Assembly: GCA_020160755.1 (NCBI GenBank)
Contig: JAIUPN010000006.1
Span: 1 to 64,000 of the forward strand
From: Pseudomonadota bacterium
Lineage (GTDB): Bacteria; Pseudomonadota; Alphaproteobacteria; Sphingomonadales; Sphingomonadaceae
Length of the DNA stretch: 64,000 bases
Direction of reading: 5' to 3'
In this document: positions 46,197 through 54,868 of the stretch, in pieces
Numbering within the stretch: the stretch's first letter is position 1
How the letters are laid out: each line of letters starts with the position of its first letter
Made by a program: the position numbers and the translations under genes
Notes under the pieces: model-generated
What the model was told of the DNA's origin: nothing
The model's input: the letters and a program-made list of their open reading frames with translations, nothing else
Database searches by the model: none

Positions 46197-47306
46197 TCAG
46201 GCCGCGCTGGACAAAAAGGCATCGCGGGTGCCGATAAAATTGCGCCCTCGCTCGCCGTCGAGGGCATCGTCGATCGCCGCGAGCCAATTCTCGCGCGTGA
46301 CGCCATAATCGGTCGCGTCGGTCGACACGCCGAGGCCGGTCAGGAAGGCATCGAGCCGGTCGGCGCCCGCGGCGAGGTCGTCGCCAAAGATTCGCGCCAG
46401 CGCCTGATCGCAGGCGGCGTTCTGCCCGATCACGCTGCGCATGACGGCGGGCAGCATGAACGAACAGGCAATCCCGTGGACGGTGCCGTGGTGCAGCGTC
46501 AGATAATAGGACAGCGAATGCGCGAGCGCCGTCTTGGTGTTCGAAAAAGCAAGTCCCGCAAACAGGCTGGCGCGTGCGACACGTGTCCGCAGCTCGAGAT
46601 TGCCGAGGTCGTCGACAAGGCGCGGCAGCGCATCGAGCAGTTCGCTCGCGGCGAAAATCGCGTGGTTGGCCGAGACCGGGTTGGCGTTGACGTTCCAGAT
46701 GCTTTCAAGAGCATGGGACAGCGTATCGAGGCCCGTCGCCAGCGTCAGCCCGCGCGGCACGCCCAGCGAGGTCGAGGGATCGATGATCGCATGTTCGGGA
46801 TAAAGGTCGGGCCGGTTCAGCGAATATTTCTTGCGCGCATCGGTGTCCCAGATCGTCGCCCACGAGGTGACCTCGCTACCGGTGCCGAAGGTCGTCGGCA
46901 CCGCAATGATCGGCATCGCCTTCACCGCATCGACGCCCTGGCGGCCTTCGAGAAAATTCTGGACGTTGGCGAAATCGCCGTTCGAGACGGCGAGCGCCTT
47001 GGCCGAATCGATCACCGATCCGCCGCCGAATGCGACGATGACTTCGGGGGCCCGCGCGGCGGCGCCAAAGGTGCGGCACAGGCCGCGCAGTCCGTTGAAG
47101 CTGGGGTTCGGCTCGACCTCGCGGGCCACGACCGCAGGGGCGCCGACACGCGCCGAAATCGCCGCAACGATATCGTCGAAATAGGGATGATCATTATAGG
47201 TGACGAGGGCGTAGCTGCGACCCGCAACCTTGTCGCCGACCGCCGCAACGGCGTCCTCGCAAAACGTCACCTCGACGGGATTCCCATATTTCCACGAATT
47301 CGACAT
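46197..47306 (-). CDS. Iron-containing alcohol dehydrogenase, phosphonoacetaldehyde reductase type
   Basis: A 369-residue group III alcohol dehydrogenase. NAD-binding GGGSVIDSAKA and metal ligands in TGLDTLSHALES and HSLSYYLTLHHGTVHG are visible. Relatives in phosphonate biosynthesis (PhpC/FomC type) interconvert phosphonoacetaldehyde and 2-hydroxyethylphosphonate. Here, followed by phnA and phnY and without PhnW, oxidation of hydroxyethylphosphonate to phosphonoacetaldehyde is the simplest role (inference). ATG at 47306 with GGAGG upstream is the start. Confidence 0.83.
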   Translation of the reverse strand: MSNSWKYGNPVEVTFCEDAVAAVGDKVAGRSYALVTYNDHPYFDDIVAAISARVGAPAVVAREVEPNPSFNGLRGLCRTFGAAARAPEVIVAFGGGSVIDSAKALAVSNGDFANVQNFLEGRQGVDAVKAMPIIAVPTTFGTGSEVTSWATIWDTDARKKYSLNRPDLYPEHAIIDPSTSLGVPRGLTLATGLDTLSHALESIWNVNANPVSANHAIFAASELLDALPRLVDDLGNLELRTRVARASLFAGLAFSNTKTALAHSLSYYLTLHHGTVHGIACSFMLPAVMRSVIGQNAACDQALARIFGDDLAAGADRLDAFLTGLGVSTDATDYGVTRENWLAAIDDALDGERGRNFIGTRDAFLSSAA

Positions 47307-47362
47307 CGGCGCTTTCGTCCTCCCTTTGCTCTTGTTGGGAGCCTTGAAGCCGATGCGCGTCC

Positions 47363-47381
47363 AACTATCCAATTGATAGTT
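47363..47381. promoter_or_regulatory. LysR-type operator between phosphonate operon and regulator
   Basis: AACTATC-N5-GATAGTT is a perfect 7-bp inverted repeat in the 100-bp gap between the divergent dehydrogenase and LysR genes. It matches the T-N11-A form of LysR-family recognition sites and lies 25 bp from the regulator start. Confidence 0.65.
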
Positions 47382-47406
47382 TTCTCCACATCTATATAAA
47401 AAATCT

Positions 47407-48288
47407 ATGAGATATACACAGCTCCGATCCTTCCACGCAGTCGCCGAAACCGAGAGCGTCACCGCCGCGGCGAACCGGCTGAACATCAGCCAGCCGACGC
47501 TCACCACGCAAATCCGCCAGCTGGAGGAGGAATATGCGGTCGAATTGTTCGTGCGCGCCGGGCGGCGGATGCGGCTGACCGATGCCGGGCGCGAGCTTCA
47601 GCAGATCACGCGGCGCATGATCGCCGACGAAGCCGACGCGCGGGCCTTCCTGACCGAAAGCCGCGAACTGCGTACAGGCCACCTCCGCGTCGGCGCCGTG
47701 GGGCCCTTTCATGTGACCGAAATGCTCGTCGCCTTTCACGCCCGCTACCCCGGGATCGAAATCTCGGTGTCGATCGGCAACTCGAACGTCGTGCTGCGCA
47801 ACTTGCTCGAATTCGAATCGGACGTGGCCGTGCTGGCCTATGTCGAGAATGACGAACGGCTATGGTTCTCGCAGTATAGCGAAAGCCCGATCGTCGCGTT
47901 CGGGCGGCGCGACCATCCGCTGTTCGCACCGGACCGCGACCATATCCGCATTGCCGAACTCGACGGCCAGCCGATGGTCGCGCGCGAACATGGATCGAAC
48001 ACCCGCCGCGCCAGCGATGAGGCGATGACGAAGGCGAATGTACGGCCGAAGATCGTGATGGAAATCGGCAGCCGCGAAGCGGTGCGCGAGGCGGTCGCGA
48101 GCGGCGTCGGTTTCGGCTTCGTCTCCAGCGCCGAATATATCGCCGACGATCGCATCCGCAGCCTGCCCGTCGTCGATGCCGAAATCTTCAACTACGCCCA
48201 TATCGTGTGCCGGCAGGACCGGCTGCAATCGCGCCTGATCTCGGCCTTTCTGGAGGTGACGAGCGCCCTGCCTCCGGCGGCGCATTAG
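47407..48288 (+). CDS. LysR-family regulator of the phosphonate operon
   Basis: A 293-residue LysR-type regulator: N-terminal winged helix (YTQLRSFHAVAETESVTAAANRL, NISQPTLTTQIRQLEEEY) and a periplasmic-binding-protein-like effector domain (HLRVGAVGPFHVTEML, ASGVGFGFVSSAEY). It is divergent from the phosphonate genes with a palindromic operator between them, so it probably activates them in response to a pathway phosphonate. Confidence 0.88.
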   Translation: MRYTQLRSFHAVAETESVTAAANRLNISQPTLTTQIRQLEEEYAVELFVRAGRRMRLTDAGRELQQITRRMIADEADARAFLTESRELRTGHLRVGAVGPFHVTEMLVAFHARYPGIEISVSIGNSNVVLRNLLEFESDVAVLAYVENDERLWFSQYSESPIVAFGRRDHPLFAPDRDHIRIAELDGQPMVAREHGSNTRRASDEAMTKANVRPKIVMEIGSREAVREAVASGVGFGFVSSAEYIADDRIRSLPVVDAEIFNYAHIVCRQDRLQSRLISAFLEVTSALPPAAH

Positions 48289-48311
48289 GGTCCTGACCCT
48301 GGCCGCTGGCG

Positions 48312-48416
48312 CTACCCGTCGCGGTCGAGCCGGGCGTCCGCCAGTTCGGGAAAGGCCTTGCTGACCTTGCCGATAAGATAATCGCCAAAAGCCGCCGCCT
48401 CACCATCCGCCGCGGG
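48312..48416 (-). pseudogene. Possible 3' remnant of a lost gene
   Basis: A 34-codon open stretch ending in TAG, without a start codon, reads like a protein C-terminus (AFGDYLIGKVSKAFPELAD, then ARLDRDG). It sits between the LysR gene and the end of a TonB receptor gene. I cannot assign the parent family, and it may be chance. Confidence 0.25.
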
Positions 48417-48450
48417 TCAGGCAGGCAGCGGCGCGTCACGGGCCTCCCGC

Positions 48451-50853
48451 TCACCAGTTCAGCCCGACGCGCGCGTAGAGGTAGCGCCCGTTAAAGCCGA
48501 ACGGCGAATAATAGGGGAAGCCAACGACGCCCGTCGTGTTGAGCGCGGCAGGCGTCGCGTCGGGATAGACATCGAACAAATTGCTCGCCCCGATCGCGAA
48601 TTGAGCCCCCTTCACCGGCGCGTAGCGCAGCTCGAGGTCGGTGACGACATGCTTGCCGGTCAGAATATCGGCCGAGCCGTTCGCCGCCGTCCCCGGCTGG
48701 TTCACTCCGCCATAGTAGGTCGCGCGCAAGGTCGCGCCGAGCGCGTCGCCCGACCAGTCGATCGCGCCCGTCACCTTCTCGCGCGGGGTGCCCTCTTCGA
48801 TCGACGCGACGCGGTTGCGACCGAGCAGCGGCGGCGCGGGGTTGAGCACCGCCGTCGAGGTCGGAATGCGCAGCACGTCGACGTCGTTGAAATTGGCAGC
48901 AAGGGTGAAATCGAACGCCCCCAGCGTATCGGTTCGCGCCTTGTAGTTGGCGACAATGTCGACGCCGCGGGTGCGGGTCTTGAGGCCGTTGATGAAGAAA
49001 CGCGCGGCGGGCACGTTGAACGGCGCGAGAATCGCCGCGACCTGCGGGCTGAAGCTTGCCTGGATGTTCTCCGAGAGCGCGAGCTGGTCGCGGATCCTGA
49101 TCTGATACGCATCGACGGTCAGGCTGAAACCGCCCGCGCGGATCACCGTGCCGACCGAGAAGTTCGTCGATTTTTCGGGTTCGAGCGGCAGCCCGCCGAG
49201 CGCGGCCGCGACGGGGCTGACCGAAGGGAACTGGCCGGTCAGAACCGGTGCGCCATTTTGCACGACCGAAGCGATCGAGGTGAAATATTGCTGCTGGAGC
49301 GACGGCGCGCGGAAGCCCGTCGACGCGGTTCCGCGCAGCGCCAGCCAGTCCGCCGCATCGAAGCGCAGCGAGACCTTGCCGTTCGCGGTCGATCCGAAGT
49401 CCGAATAATCCTCGACACGTCCGGCGAGACCGAGAAGGAGTGACGGCGTGAGCTTTGCTTCGACGTCGAGATAGGCACTGGCGTTACGGCGACTTTTCTC
49501 GATCGCATTCAACGGCGAGAAACCGCCGAAACCCTGCGCGCCGGGCGCCTGTCCGGGGATCGCGCCCGTCGGCGGATAATCATAGGAGGCGCGCTCGCCC
49601 GCGGTGATTTTGTACCCCTCGCGGCGCCCCTCGACCCCGAAAGCGACGTTCAGTTCTTCGAAGACGTCGAAGCGGCGCGACACGTCGAGCCCGAGCACCC
49701 ACTGGTCATAGGCGACCGCACCGTCATAGAAATCGGTCGGCGACGAATTGCCATAGCTGTAGTTCGCCGAATTGAGCGTGCGAAACTCGATGCGGTTGCG
49801 CCCATAGCTGAGGTTGAGGTCGACATTCCATTCGCCGACATCCCCGCGCAGCCCGACCGCGGAGTTGAGGTCGCGCGATTTGGTGTTGATCAGCGGCAGG
49901 AAACCATCAGGCCAGATCAGCGATACGGCGGCCGCAGCGGCGGGAAGCCGCGGGAAGGCTGCGCTCTTGCTGTCGCGGTTCTGATAGCCTGCCCAGCCGT
50001 AAAGCTCGATCCCCTCGGCGACCGGCGTCCCCGCGTTGACCCACAGCGAATATTGTTCGACCTCGGGATCGCCGAAGCGCCCGGTGATCCGCGAGGGCGT
50101 GACGCGCGGATCGAAATCGGCGCGATTGGTCGGCTTGCGGTCGACATATTCGCCCGAGATCGTCACATAGCCTTCGTCGCCGAGCGCGATCCCCTGCCAG
50201 CCCGACACGGTCAGGACGGGTTCGCCTGTCTTGCTGCGGTTGCCGCGCGCGGTGTCGATGTCGGTGTTGTAAAAGCCGTAGGTGGCAGAGACACCGCCGC
50301 CTTCGCGCGCTTCGCGCAGGCGGACGTTGACGACCCCCGCGATGGCGTCCGAACCATATTGCGCCGCGGCGCCGTCACGCAGCACCTCGATCCGGTCGAG
50401 CGCGACGGTGGGGATGGTGTTGAGATCGACCGCCGCCGAGCCGCGGCCAACGCTGCCGTTGACGTTGAGCAGCGCCGAGCTGTGCCCCCGTGTGCCATTT
50501 ATCAGCACGAGTGTCTGGTCGGGCGCCAGACCGCGCAAGGTAGCGGGGCGGATCGCGTCGGTTCCGTCGACCGCCGACGGACGCTTGAAATCGATCGAGG
50601 GCGCAACCGTCGCAAGCGCCTGACCGAGTTCGGTCGACCCCTGCCGCCGCAGCGTCTCGCCGCCGAGCACATCGACCGGTGCCGGCGAATCGAGCCGCGA
50701 CCGCCCCGCGGCGCGCGTGCCGGTCACGATGATTTCATCGCCCTGCGCGGCCTCGTCGGCGGCCGGAATGTCGGCGCCGTGCGCATAGGCCGGCGCCGCG
50801 GCGAAGGCGGCGATGGCAAAGAGGCTGGTGGTGACGATGGGGAAACGCTGCAT
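48451..50853 (-). CDS. TonB-dependent receptor, putative sulfur-compound uptake
   Basis: An 800-residue outer-membrane receptor with signal peptide (SLFAIAAFAAAPAYA), TonB-box-like DEIIVTGTRAAGR, plug (ATLRGLAPDQTLVLINGTRGH, IEVLRDGAAAQYGSDAIAGVVNVRL) and a barrel ending ARVGLNW with the terminal aromatic. It follows a 46-aa gene and a SAM-II-like element, the same element as in front of the SsuABC-type transporter, so uptake of an organosulfur source is a reasonable inference. Confidence 0.88.
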   Translation of the reverse strand: MQRFPIVTTSLFAIAAFAAAPAYAHGADIPAADEAAQGDEIIVTGTRAAGRSRLDSPAPVDVLGGETLRRQGSTELGQALATVAPSIDFKRPSAVDGTDAIRPATLRGLAPDQTLVLINGTRGHSSALLNVNGSVGRGSAAVDLNTIPTVALDRIEVLRDGAAAQYGSDAIAGVVNVRLREAREGGGVSATYGFYNTDIDTARGNRSKTGEPVLTVSGWQGIALGDEGYVTISGEYVDRKPTNRADFDPRVTPSRITGRFGDPEVEQYSLWVNAGTPVAEGIELYGWAGYQNRDSKSAAFPRLPAAAAAVSLIWPDGFLPLINTKSRDLNSAVGLRGDVGEWNVDLNLSYGRNRIEFRTLNSANYSYGNSSPTDFYDGAVAYDQWVLGLDVSRRFDVFEELNVAFGVEGRREGYKITAGERASYDYPPTGAIPGQAPGAQGFGGFSPLNAIEKSRRNASAYLDVEAKLTPSLLLGLAGRVEDYSDFGSTANGKVSLRFDAADWLALRGTASTGFRAPSLQQQYFTSIASVVQNGAPVLTGQFPSVSPVAAALGGLPLEPEKSTNFSVGTVIRAGGFSLTVDAYQIRIRDQLALSENIQASFSPQVAAILAPFNVPAARFFINGLKTRTRGVDIVANYKARTDTLGAFDFTLAANFNDVDVLRIPTSTAVLNPAPPLLGRNRVASIEEGTPREKVTGAIDWSGDALGATLRATYYGGVNQPGTAANGSADILTGKHVVTDLELRYAPVKGAQFAIGASNLFDVYPDATPAALNTTGVVGFPYYSPFGFNGRYLYARVGLNW

Positions 50854-50915
50854 TGGGGGAGTCCTTCCGGATTATTGTCTGTTATCGTATCGAAAATGGG
50901 GGTCGGCGCGTTCGA

Positions 50916-51056
50916 TTACAGGCCGAGCCGCTGCCAGAATTCCTGCGCGCTCACGCGCCGCGGGTCGGCGGGAATCGGCGACCAGGACGGATGGGGAAGC
51001 CGCTGGGCGGCGGCTACATTATGATGCCGTGGGTTTTCCGGGCGCCGGACTCTCAT
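50916..51056 (-). CDS. 46-aa Arg/Pro-rich small protein upstream of TonB receptor
   Basis: ATG at 51056 follows a strong ribosome site AAAGGAG 7 nt upstream; TAA at 50916. The product is basic and proline-rich (MRVRRPENPRHHNVAAAQRL) with a tryptophan-containing end (SAQEFWQRLGL), without signal peptide or transmembrane span. It lies directly downstream of the SAM-II-like element and 62 bp before the receptor gene. It could be a regulatory leader peptide or a small functional protein; I know no family for it. Confidence 0.6.
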   Translation of the reverse strand: MRVRRPENPRHHNVAAAQRLPHPSWSPIPADPRRVSAQEFWQRLGL

Positions 51057-51107
51057 ATCGTATCTCCTTTCACAGAAGCACGAATCCGACACGCGTCAGG
51101 GCTTCGT

Positions 51108-51159
51108 GCGCTTTAGCCGTTGGTGACGCGGAGCAAGCTGACAGCCATCAAAAGCCGCG
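51108..51159 (-). promoter_or_regulatory. SAM-II-like riboswitch candidate, copy B (TonB receptor operon)
   Basis: Minus-strand copy of the element at 32580: P1 stem CGCGG / CCGCG, then CAGCTTGCTCCGCGTCACCAAC and GCTAAAGCGC in the same order. A downstream hairpin GCACGAA ... TTCGTGC ends just before the AAAGGAG ribosome site of the 46-aa gene, a plausible expression platform controlling translation. Confidence 0.55.
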
Positions 51160-51264
51160 AGGCCCGAAGGCCTGCAATTTGTCTACTCATTTGATTGATA
51201 TATGTCGCGCCAAGCTTTCTTGGCATCGCGAAAGGAAATATTTTGGGCAGCCCCCAAGAGGTCT

Positions 51265-52443
51265 TTATGCTCCGACGTCGGCCGCCAGCGCATCGCGAAA
51301 GCGCGCCAGCCGCGCGACCGCCTCGTCGAGCGTCGCATGATCCTTCGCAAAACAGAGCCGCAGGATATGCTGCGGCCCCTTGCCCTCGAACAGGGCCGAC
51401 ACAGGGATCGAGGCGACCCCTGCCTCACGCACCGCGCGCTCGCTGAATGTCCGGTCGTCGAGCGCAATGCCCGATGCCGCCAGATCGATGCACAGGAACC
51501 AGGTCGCTTCGCTCAGCAGGACAACGAAACCGGCGCCGGACAGGCCATGCGCCAGCCGCTCGCGCGCCGACTCCCATGCGGCGCGCTGCGGCGCGAACCA
51601 GCTGTCGGGCCGATCGAGCCCCTCGGCGACCGCCCATTGCAGCGCCGGCGGTGTCGTGAAGGTCAGGAACTGGTGCGCGCGCCCGATCGTGCGCGCGAGC
51701 TCGGGCGCGGCACACAGCCAGCCGGTCTTCCATCCCGTCAGCCCGAAAATCTTGCCCGCGGACCCGATCTTCACCACGCGCGCTTCCATCCCGGGCTGCG
51801 TCCACAGGGATCGATGCGGCGCGCCATCGAACCGCACATCTTCCCAGACCTCGTCGCAGATCGCGATCAGGTCGTGCCGTCGACAGGCGTCGGCGATCAG
51901 CGCGCGTTCGGCGTCGCTCGCGACCTTACCCACGGGATTGAGCGGATCGTTCAACATCAACAGCCGCGTGCGTGGGGTGATCGCGCGTTCGAGCGCGTCC
52001 GCCTCGTAGCGCCAGTGGGGCGGTTGCAACCCGACCGACACCGGAATGCCGCCAGCACGGCGGATCATCGGCGCATAGCTGTCATAGGCTGGCTGGAACA
52101 GGATGACCTCGTCGCCCGGCCGGACTAGCGCGAGCAGCGACGCGGCGAGCGCCTCGGTCGCGCCCGACGTCACGATCACCTGTTCGCGCAGGATGCTCAG
52201 CCCCTGCCGCCGCGCATAGAAGCGGCCAATCGCGTCGCGCAGTTCGGCGAGGCCGAATGCAGGCGGATATTGATTCGACTTGTCGCGCAGCGCACGCGCC
52301 GCGGCCTCGACCATGTCGGGCGATGGCGGCTCGTCGGGGAAACCCTGCCCCAGGTTGATCGCGCCATGCGCCATCGCCAGCCCCGACATATGCTCGAAAA
52401 TCGTCGGAGCCATCGCATCATAGACGGGGTGCACGCGGCTCAT
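51265..52443 (-). CDS. PLP-dependent class I/II aminotransferase
   Basis: A 392-residue fold-type I aminotransferase with INLGQGFPDEPPSPDM near the start, SGATEALAASLLAL, DEVWEDVRFDG and the PLP lysine in SAGKIFGLTGWKTGW. The sequence resembles the kynurenine-oxoglutarate transaminase / methionine aminotransferase (YbdL-like) subgroup; the substrate cannot be fixed. ATG at 52443 is chosen over an upstream TTG because GGAG lies 6 nt before it. A LysR gene is divergent from it. Confidence 0.85.
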   Translation of the reverse strand: MSRVHPVYDAMAPTIFEHMSGLAMAHGAINLGQGFPDEPPSPDMVEAAARALRDKSNQYPPAFGLAELRDAIGRFYARRQGLSILREQVIVTSGATEALAASLLALVRPGDEVILFQPAYDSYAPMIRRAGGIPVSVGLQPPHWRYEADALERAITPRTRLLMLNDPLNPVGKVASDAERALIADACRRHDLIAICDEVWEDVRFDGAPHRSLWTQPGMEARVVKIGSAGKIFGLTGWKTGWLCAAPELARTIGRAHQFLTFTTPPALQWAVAEGLDRPDSWFAPQRAAWESARERLAHGLSGAGFVVLLSEATWFLCIDLAASGIALDDRTFSERAVREAGVASIPVSALFEGKGPQHILRLCFAKDHATLDEAVARLARFRDALAADVGA

Positions 52444-52584
52444 TCGGGTCTCCGGCAAAAAGCTCCTGCCCGCTTGTCGCGCATCGGGGTCCTCGCTGTA
52501 AAGCGCGCGCCGCGCAGCTTCCCTTCGGCGCCCCTGCTGCTATGCACCAACGATCACGCCGCCTGCCGACTTCAGGAGAACGCC

Positions 52585-53496
52585 TTGCGGCATCTCGCCC
52601 GCTTCGACCTCAACCTGCTCCGGATCTTCGACGCGATCTTCGCGAAGGGCGGGGTCTCGGCAGCGGGGCGGCACCTGAACCTGTCGCAACCCGCGATCAG
52701 CCATGCGCTCGCCAAGCTGCGCGATATCTTCAGCGATCCGCTTTTCGTGCGACAGGGCAATCGCCTCGTCCCGACCTCCGCGGCGCGCGCGATCGCGGGC
52801 CCGGTGCGCGAGGCGCTGCGCGGGCTCGATGTCGCGCTTGACGCGGCGACCGCGTTCGATCCCGCCGAGGCGACTCGCGAGTTCCGCATCGGCGTACGCC
52901 TGTCGGGCGAAATGCCGCGCTTCTCTTCGCTCGTGTCGCGGGTACGGGCCGAAGCCCCGCATGTCGCGCTCGCCAGCGTCACCTTCCGACGCCGCGACCT
53001 GGTGTCAATGCTCGCGAACGGCGATCTCGACCTCGCGCTCGATGTCGCGCTGCCCGCCGACGACCGGCTCTGCCGCCACTATCTCGGCACCGAACCGCTC
53101 GTGGTCGTCGCGCGCAAGGGGCATCCGCGCGTCGACGGCGCGATCGATCTCGATACCTATCTGGCGCTCGACCATATCATCGCGACGGCGCGGCCCTATG
53201 GTCCCGGCATCGAGGACATGGCGCTTGACCAGATGGGCATGACGCGGCGCGTCGCGGTCCGGTGCCAGCATGCGATCACCGCTTGGCAGATCGTCGCCAC
53301 CTCGGACATGCTCTTCGCGCTCCCCAGATCGCACGCGGCCGTCCTCGACGCGATGTGGCCGATGCAGCTCATCGACCTGCCGCTGCCGGTCGAACCGGGC
53401 GGAAGTTATCTTTACTGGCATCAGGCGGCGCAGGCCGATCCCGGCCTCGGCTGGCTGCGCGCGATCATCGTCGACGAACTCGCGGCAACGGCCTAG
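52585..53496 (+). CDS. LysR-family transcriptional regulator
   Basis: A 303-residue LysR-type protein: winged helix (FDLNLLRIFDAIFAKGGVSAAGRHL, NLSQPAISHALAKLR) and effector domain (FRIGVRLSGEMPRFSSLVSRV, ATSDMLFALPRSHAAVL) of the NodD/NahR-like branch. TTG at 52585 is used because AGGAG lies 6-10 nt upstream and the protein then starts LRHLARFDLNLL, as in relatives. It probably controls the acyl-CoA dehydrogenase gene 99 bp downstream or the divergent aminotransferase. Confidence 0.85.
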   Translation: MRHLARFDLNLLRIFDAIFAKGGVSAAGRHLNLSQPAISHALAKLRDIFSDPLFVRQGNRLVPTSAARAIAGPVREALRGLDVALDAATAFDPAEATREFRIGVRLSGEMPRFSSLVSRVRAEAPHVALASVTFRRRDLVSMLANGDLDLALDVALPADDRLCRHYLGTEPLVVVARKGHPRVDGAIDLDTYLALDHIIATARPYGPGIEDMALDQMGMTRRVAVRCQHAITAWQIVATSDMLFALPRSHAAVLDAMWPMQLIDLPLPVEPGGSYLYWHQAAQADPGLGWLRAIIVDELAATA

Positions 53497-53594
53497 TCAT
53501 TCTCCGAACGAATAACGACTATTCGATCCTATCATTTTCTTAAATGACATGACGCGCTTAGTGTCCGTGATGAAAATCCACTGGAGACCTGCCC

Positions 53595-54839
53595 ATGACC
53601 GAAATCGAACTTCAGGCCGAACTCAACGACCTCCGCATGTCGAAGGAGGCGCAGCCGCTGTTCGAAGCGGTGAAACGCCATATCGCCGAGAATGTCGATC
53701 CGATCACCGAGGAGTTTTTCCGGCTCGGCGAAGGCCGCGCCGATCGCTGGAGCTGGGCGCCGGGGCAGCTTGAACTGCTCGAAGGCGCGAAGAACAAGGC
53801 CAAGGCCGCGGGCCTGTGGAACTTCTTCCTGCCGCACGGCGACACGGGGACGCCGCTTTCCAATCTCGACTATGCCTATATCGCCGCCGAGCTCGGCAAG
53901 TCGCCGCTCGCCTCGGAATCGCTCAACTGCTCGGCGCCCGACACGGGCAATATGGAAGTGCTCGAAATGGTCGGCACGCCCGACCAGAAGGAACGCTGGC
54001 TGAGGCCGCTCCTCAACGGCGAAATCCGCTCGGCCTATGTGATGACCGAGCCCGGCGTCGCCTCGTCCGACGCGAGCAATCTCGAAACGAGCGCCGTGCT
54101 CGACGGCGACGAATGGGTCATCAACGGCGAGAAATATTTCATCAGCGGCGCCGGCGATCCGCGCTGCAAGATCCTGATCTGCATGTTGAAAACCAATCCC
54201 GATGCGTCACGCAAGGGGCAGCATTCGCAAATCCTCGTGCCGATGGACACGCCGGGGGTGCAGGTACTGGGGCCGATGCGCGTGTTCGGCGCCGACCATG
54301 CGCCGCAAGGCCATATGCACATGCGCTTCGACAATGTCCGCGTGCCGCGCGAGAATATCCTGCTCGGCGAAGGGCGCGGGTTCGAGATTTCGCAGATGCG
54401 CCTCGGGCCGGGCCGCATCCATCACTGTATGCGCACGATCGGCAAGGCCGAGGTCGCGCTCGACCTGATGGTGAAGCGCGGCAATTCGCGCACCGCCTTC
54501 GGCAAGCCGCTGTCGCAGCTCGGCAAGAATCTCGAAGTCATCGCGCGCGCACGCGTCGAGATCGAGGCGATGCGGCTGATCGTGCTCAAGGCGGCAAAGG
54601 CGATGGACCTGCTCGGCAACCGCGAGGCGCGCGTCTGGGTGAGCATGGCCAAGGCGATGGTTCCCGAACGCGCCTGCCAGATCATCGATCAGGCGATCCA
54701 GATCCACGGCGCGACCGGCATCTCGCACTGGACGCCGCTCGCCGAGCTCTACGCCGACGTGCGTCACCTGCGCTTCGCCGATGGCCCCGACGAGGTTCAC
54801 TATATGGTAGTCGGCCGCGACGAACTCGCCCGGCACTGA
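53595..54839 (+). CDS. Acyl-CoA dehydrogenase
   Basis: A 414-residue flavoprotein of the ACAD family with YVMTEPGVASSDASNLET, VINGEKYFISGAG, FGKPLSQLGKNLEVIARARVEIEAMR and the C-terminal QIHGATGISHWTPLAELYADVRHLRFADGPDEVH (split). The arrangement resembles the ACAD10/11-like subgroup. It would introduce a double bond into an acyl-CoA in catabolism; the substrate is unknown. No other beta-oxidation gene is adjacent. Confidence 0.9.
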   Translation: MTEIELQAELNDLRMSKEAQPLFEAVKRHIAENVDPITEEFFRLGEGRADRWSWAPGQLELLEGAKNKAKAAGLWNFFLPHGDTGTPLSNLDYAYIAAELGKSPLASESLNCSAPDTGNMEVLEMVGTPDQKERWLRPLLNGEIRSAYVMTEPGVASSDASNLETSAVLDGDEWVINGEKYFISGAGDPRCKILICMLKTNPDASRKGQHSQILVPMDTPGVQVLGPMRVFGADHAPQGHMHMRFDNVRVPRENILLGEGRGFEISQMRLGPGRIHHCMRTIGKAEVALDLMVKRGNSRTAFGKPLSQLGKNLEVIARARVEIEAMRLIVLKAAKAMDLLGNREARVWVSMAKAMVPERACQIIDQAIQIHGATGISHWTPLAELYADVRHLRFADGPDEVHYMVVGRDELARH

Positions 54840-54845
54840 CAGTGG

Positions 54846-54868
54846 GGCGGCGCCGTAAAGGCGCCGCC
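54846..54868. terminator. Hairpin between convergent genes
   Basis: GGCGGCGCC (54846-54854), 5-nt loop GTAAA, GGCGCCGCC (54860-54868): a perfect 9-bp stem lying exactly between the stops of the acyl-CoA dehydrogenase and the convergent TPR gene. Likely bidirectional terminator. Confidence 0.7.

Noticed and set aside
52270..52584. Upstream extension of the LysR reading frame
   Set aside because: Overlaps the divergent aminotransferase; a ribosome site and family-like N-terminus support TTG at 52585.
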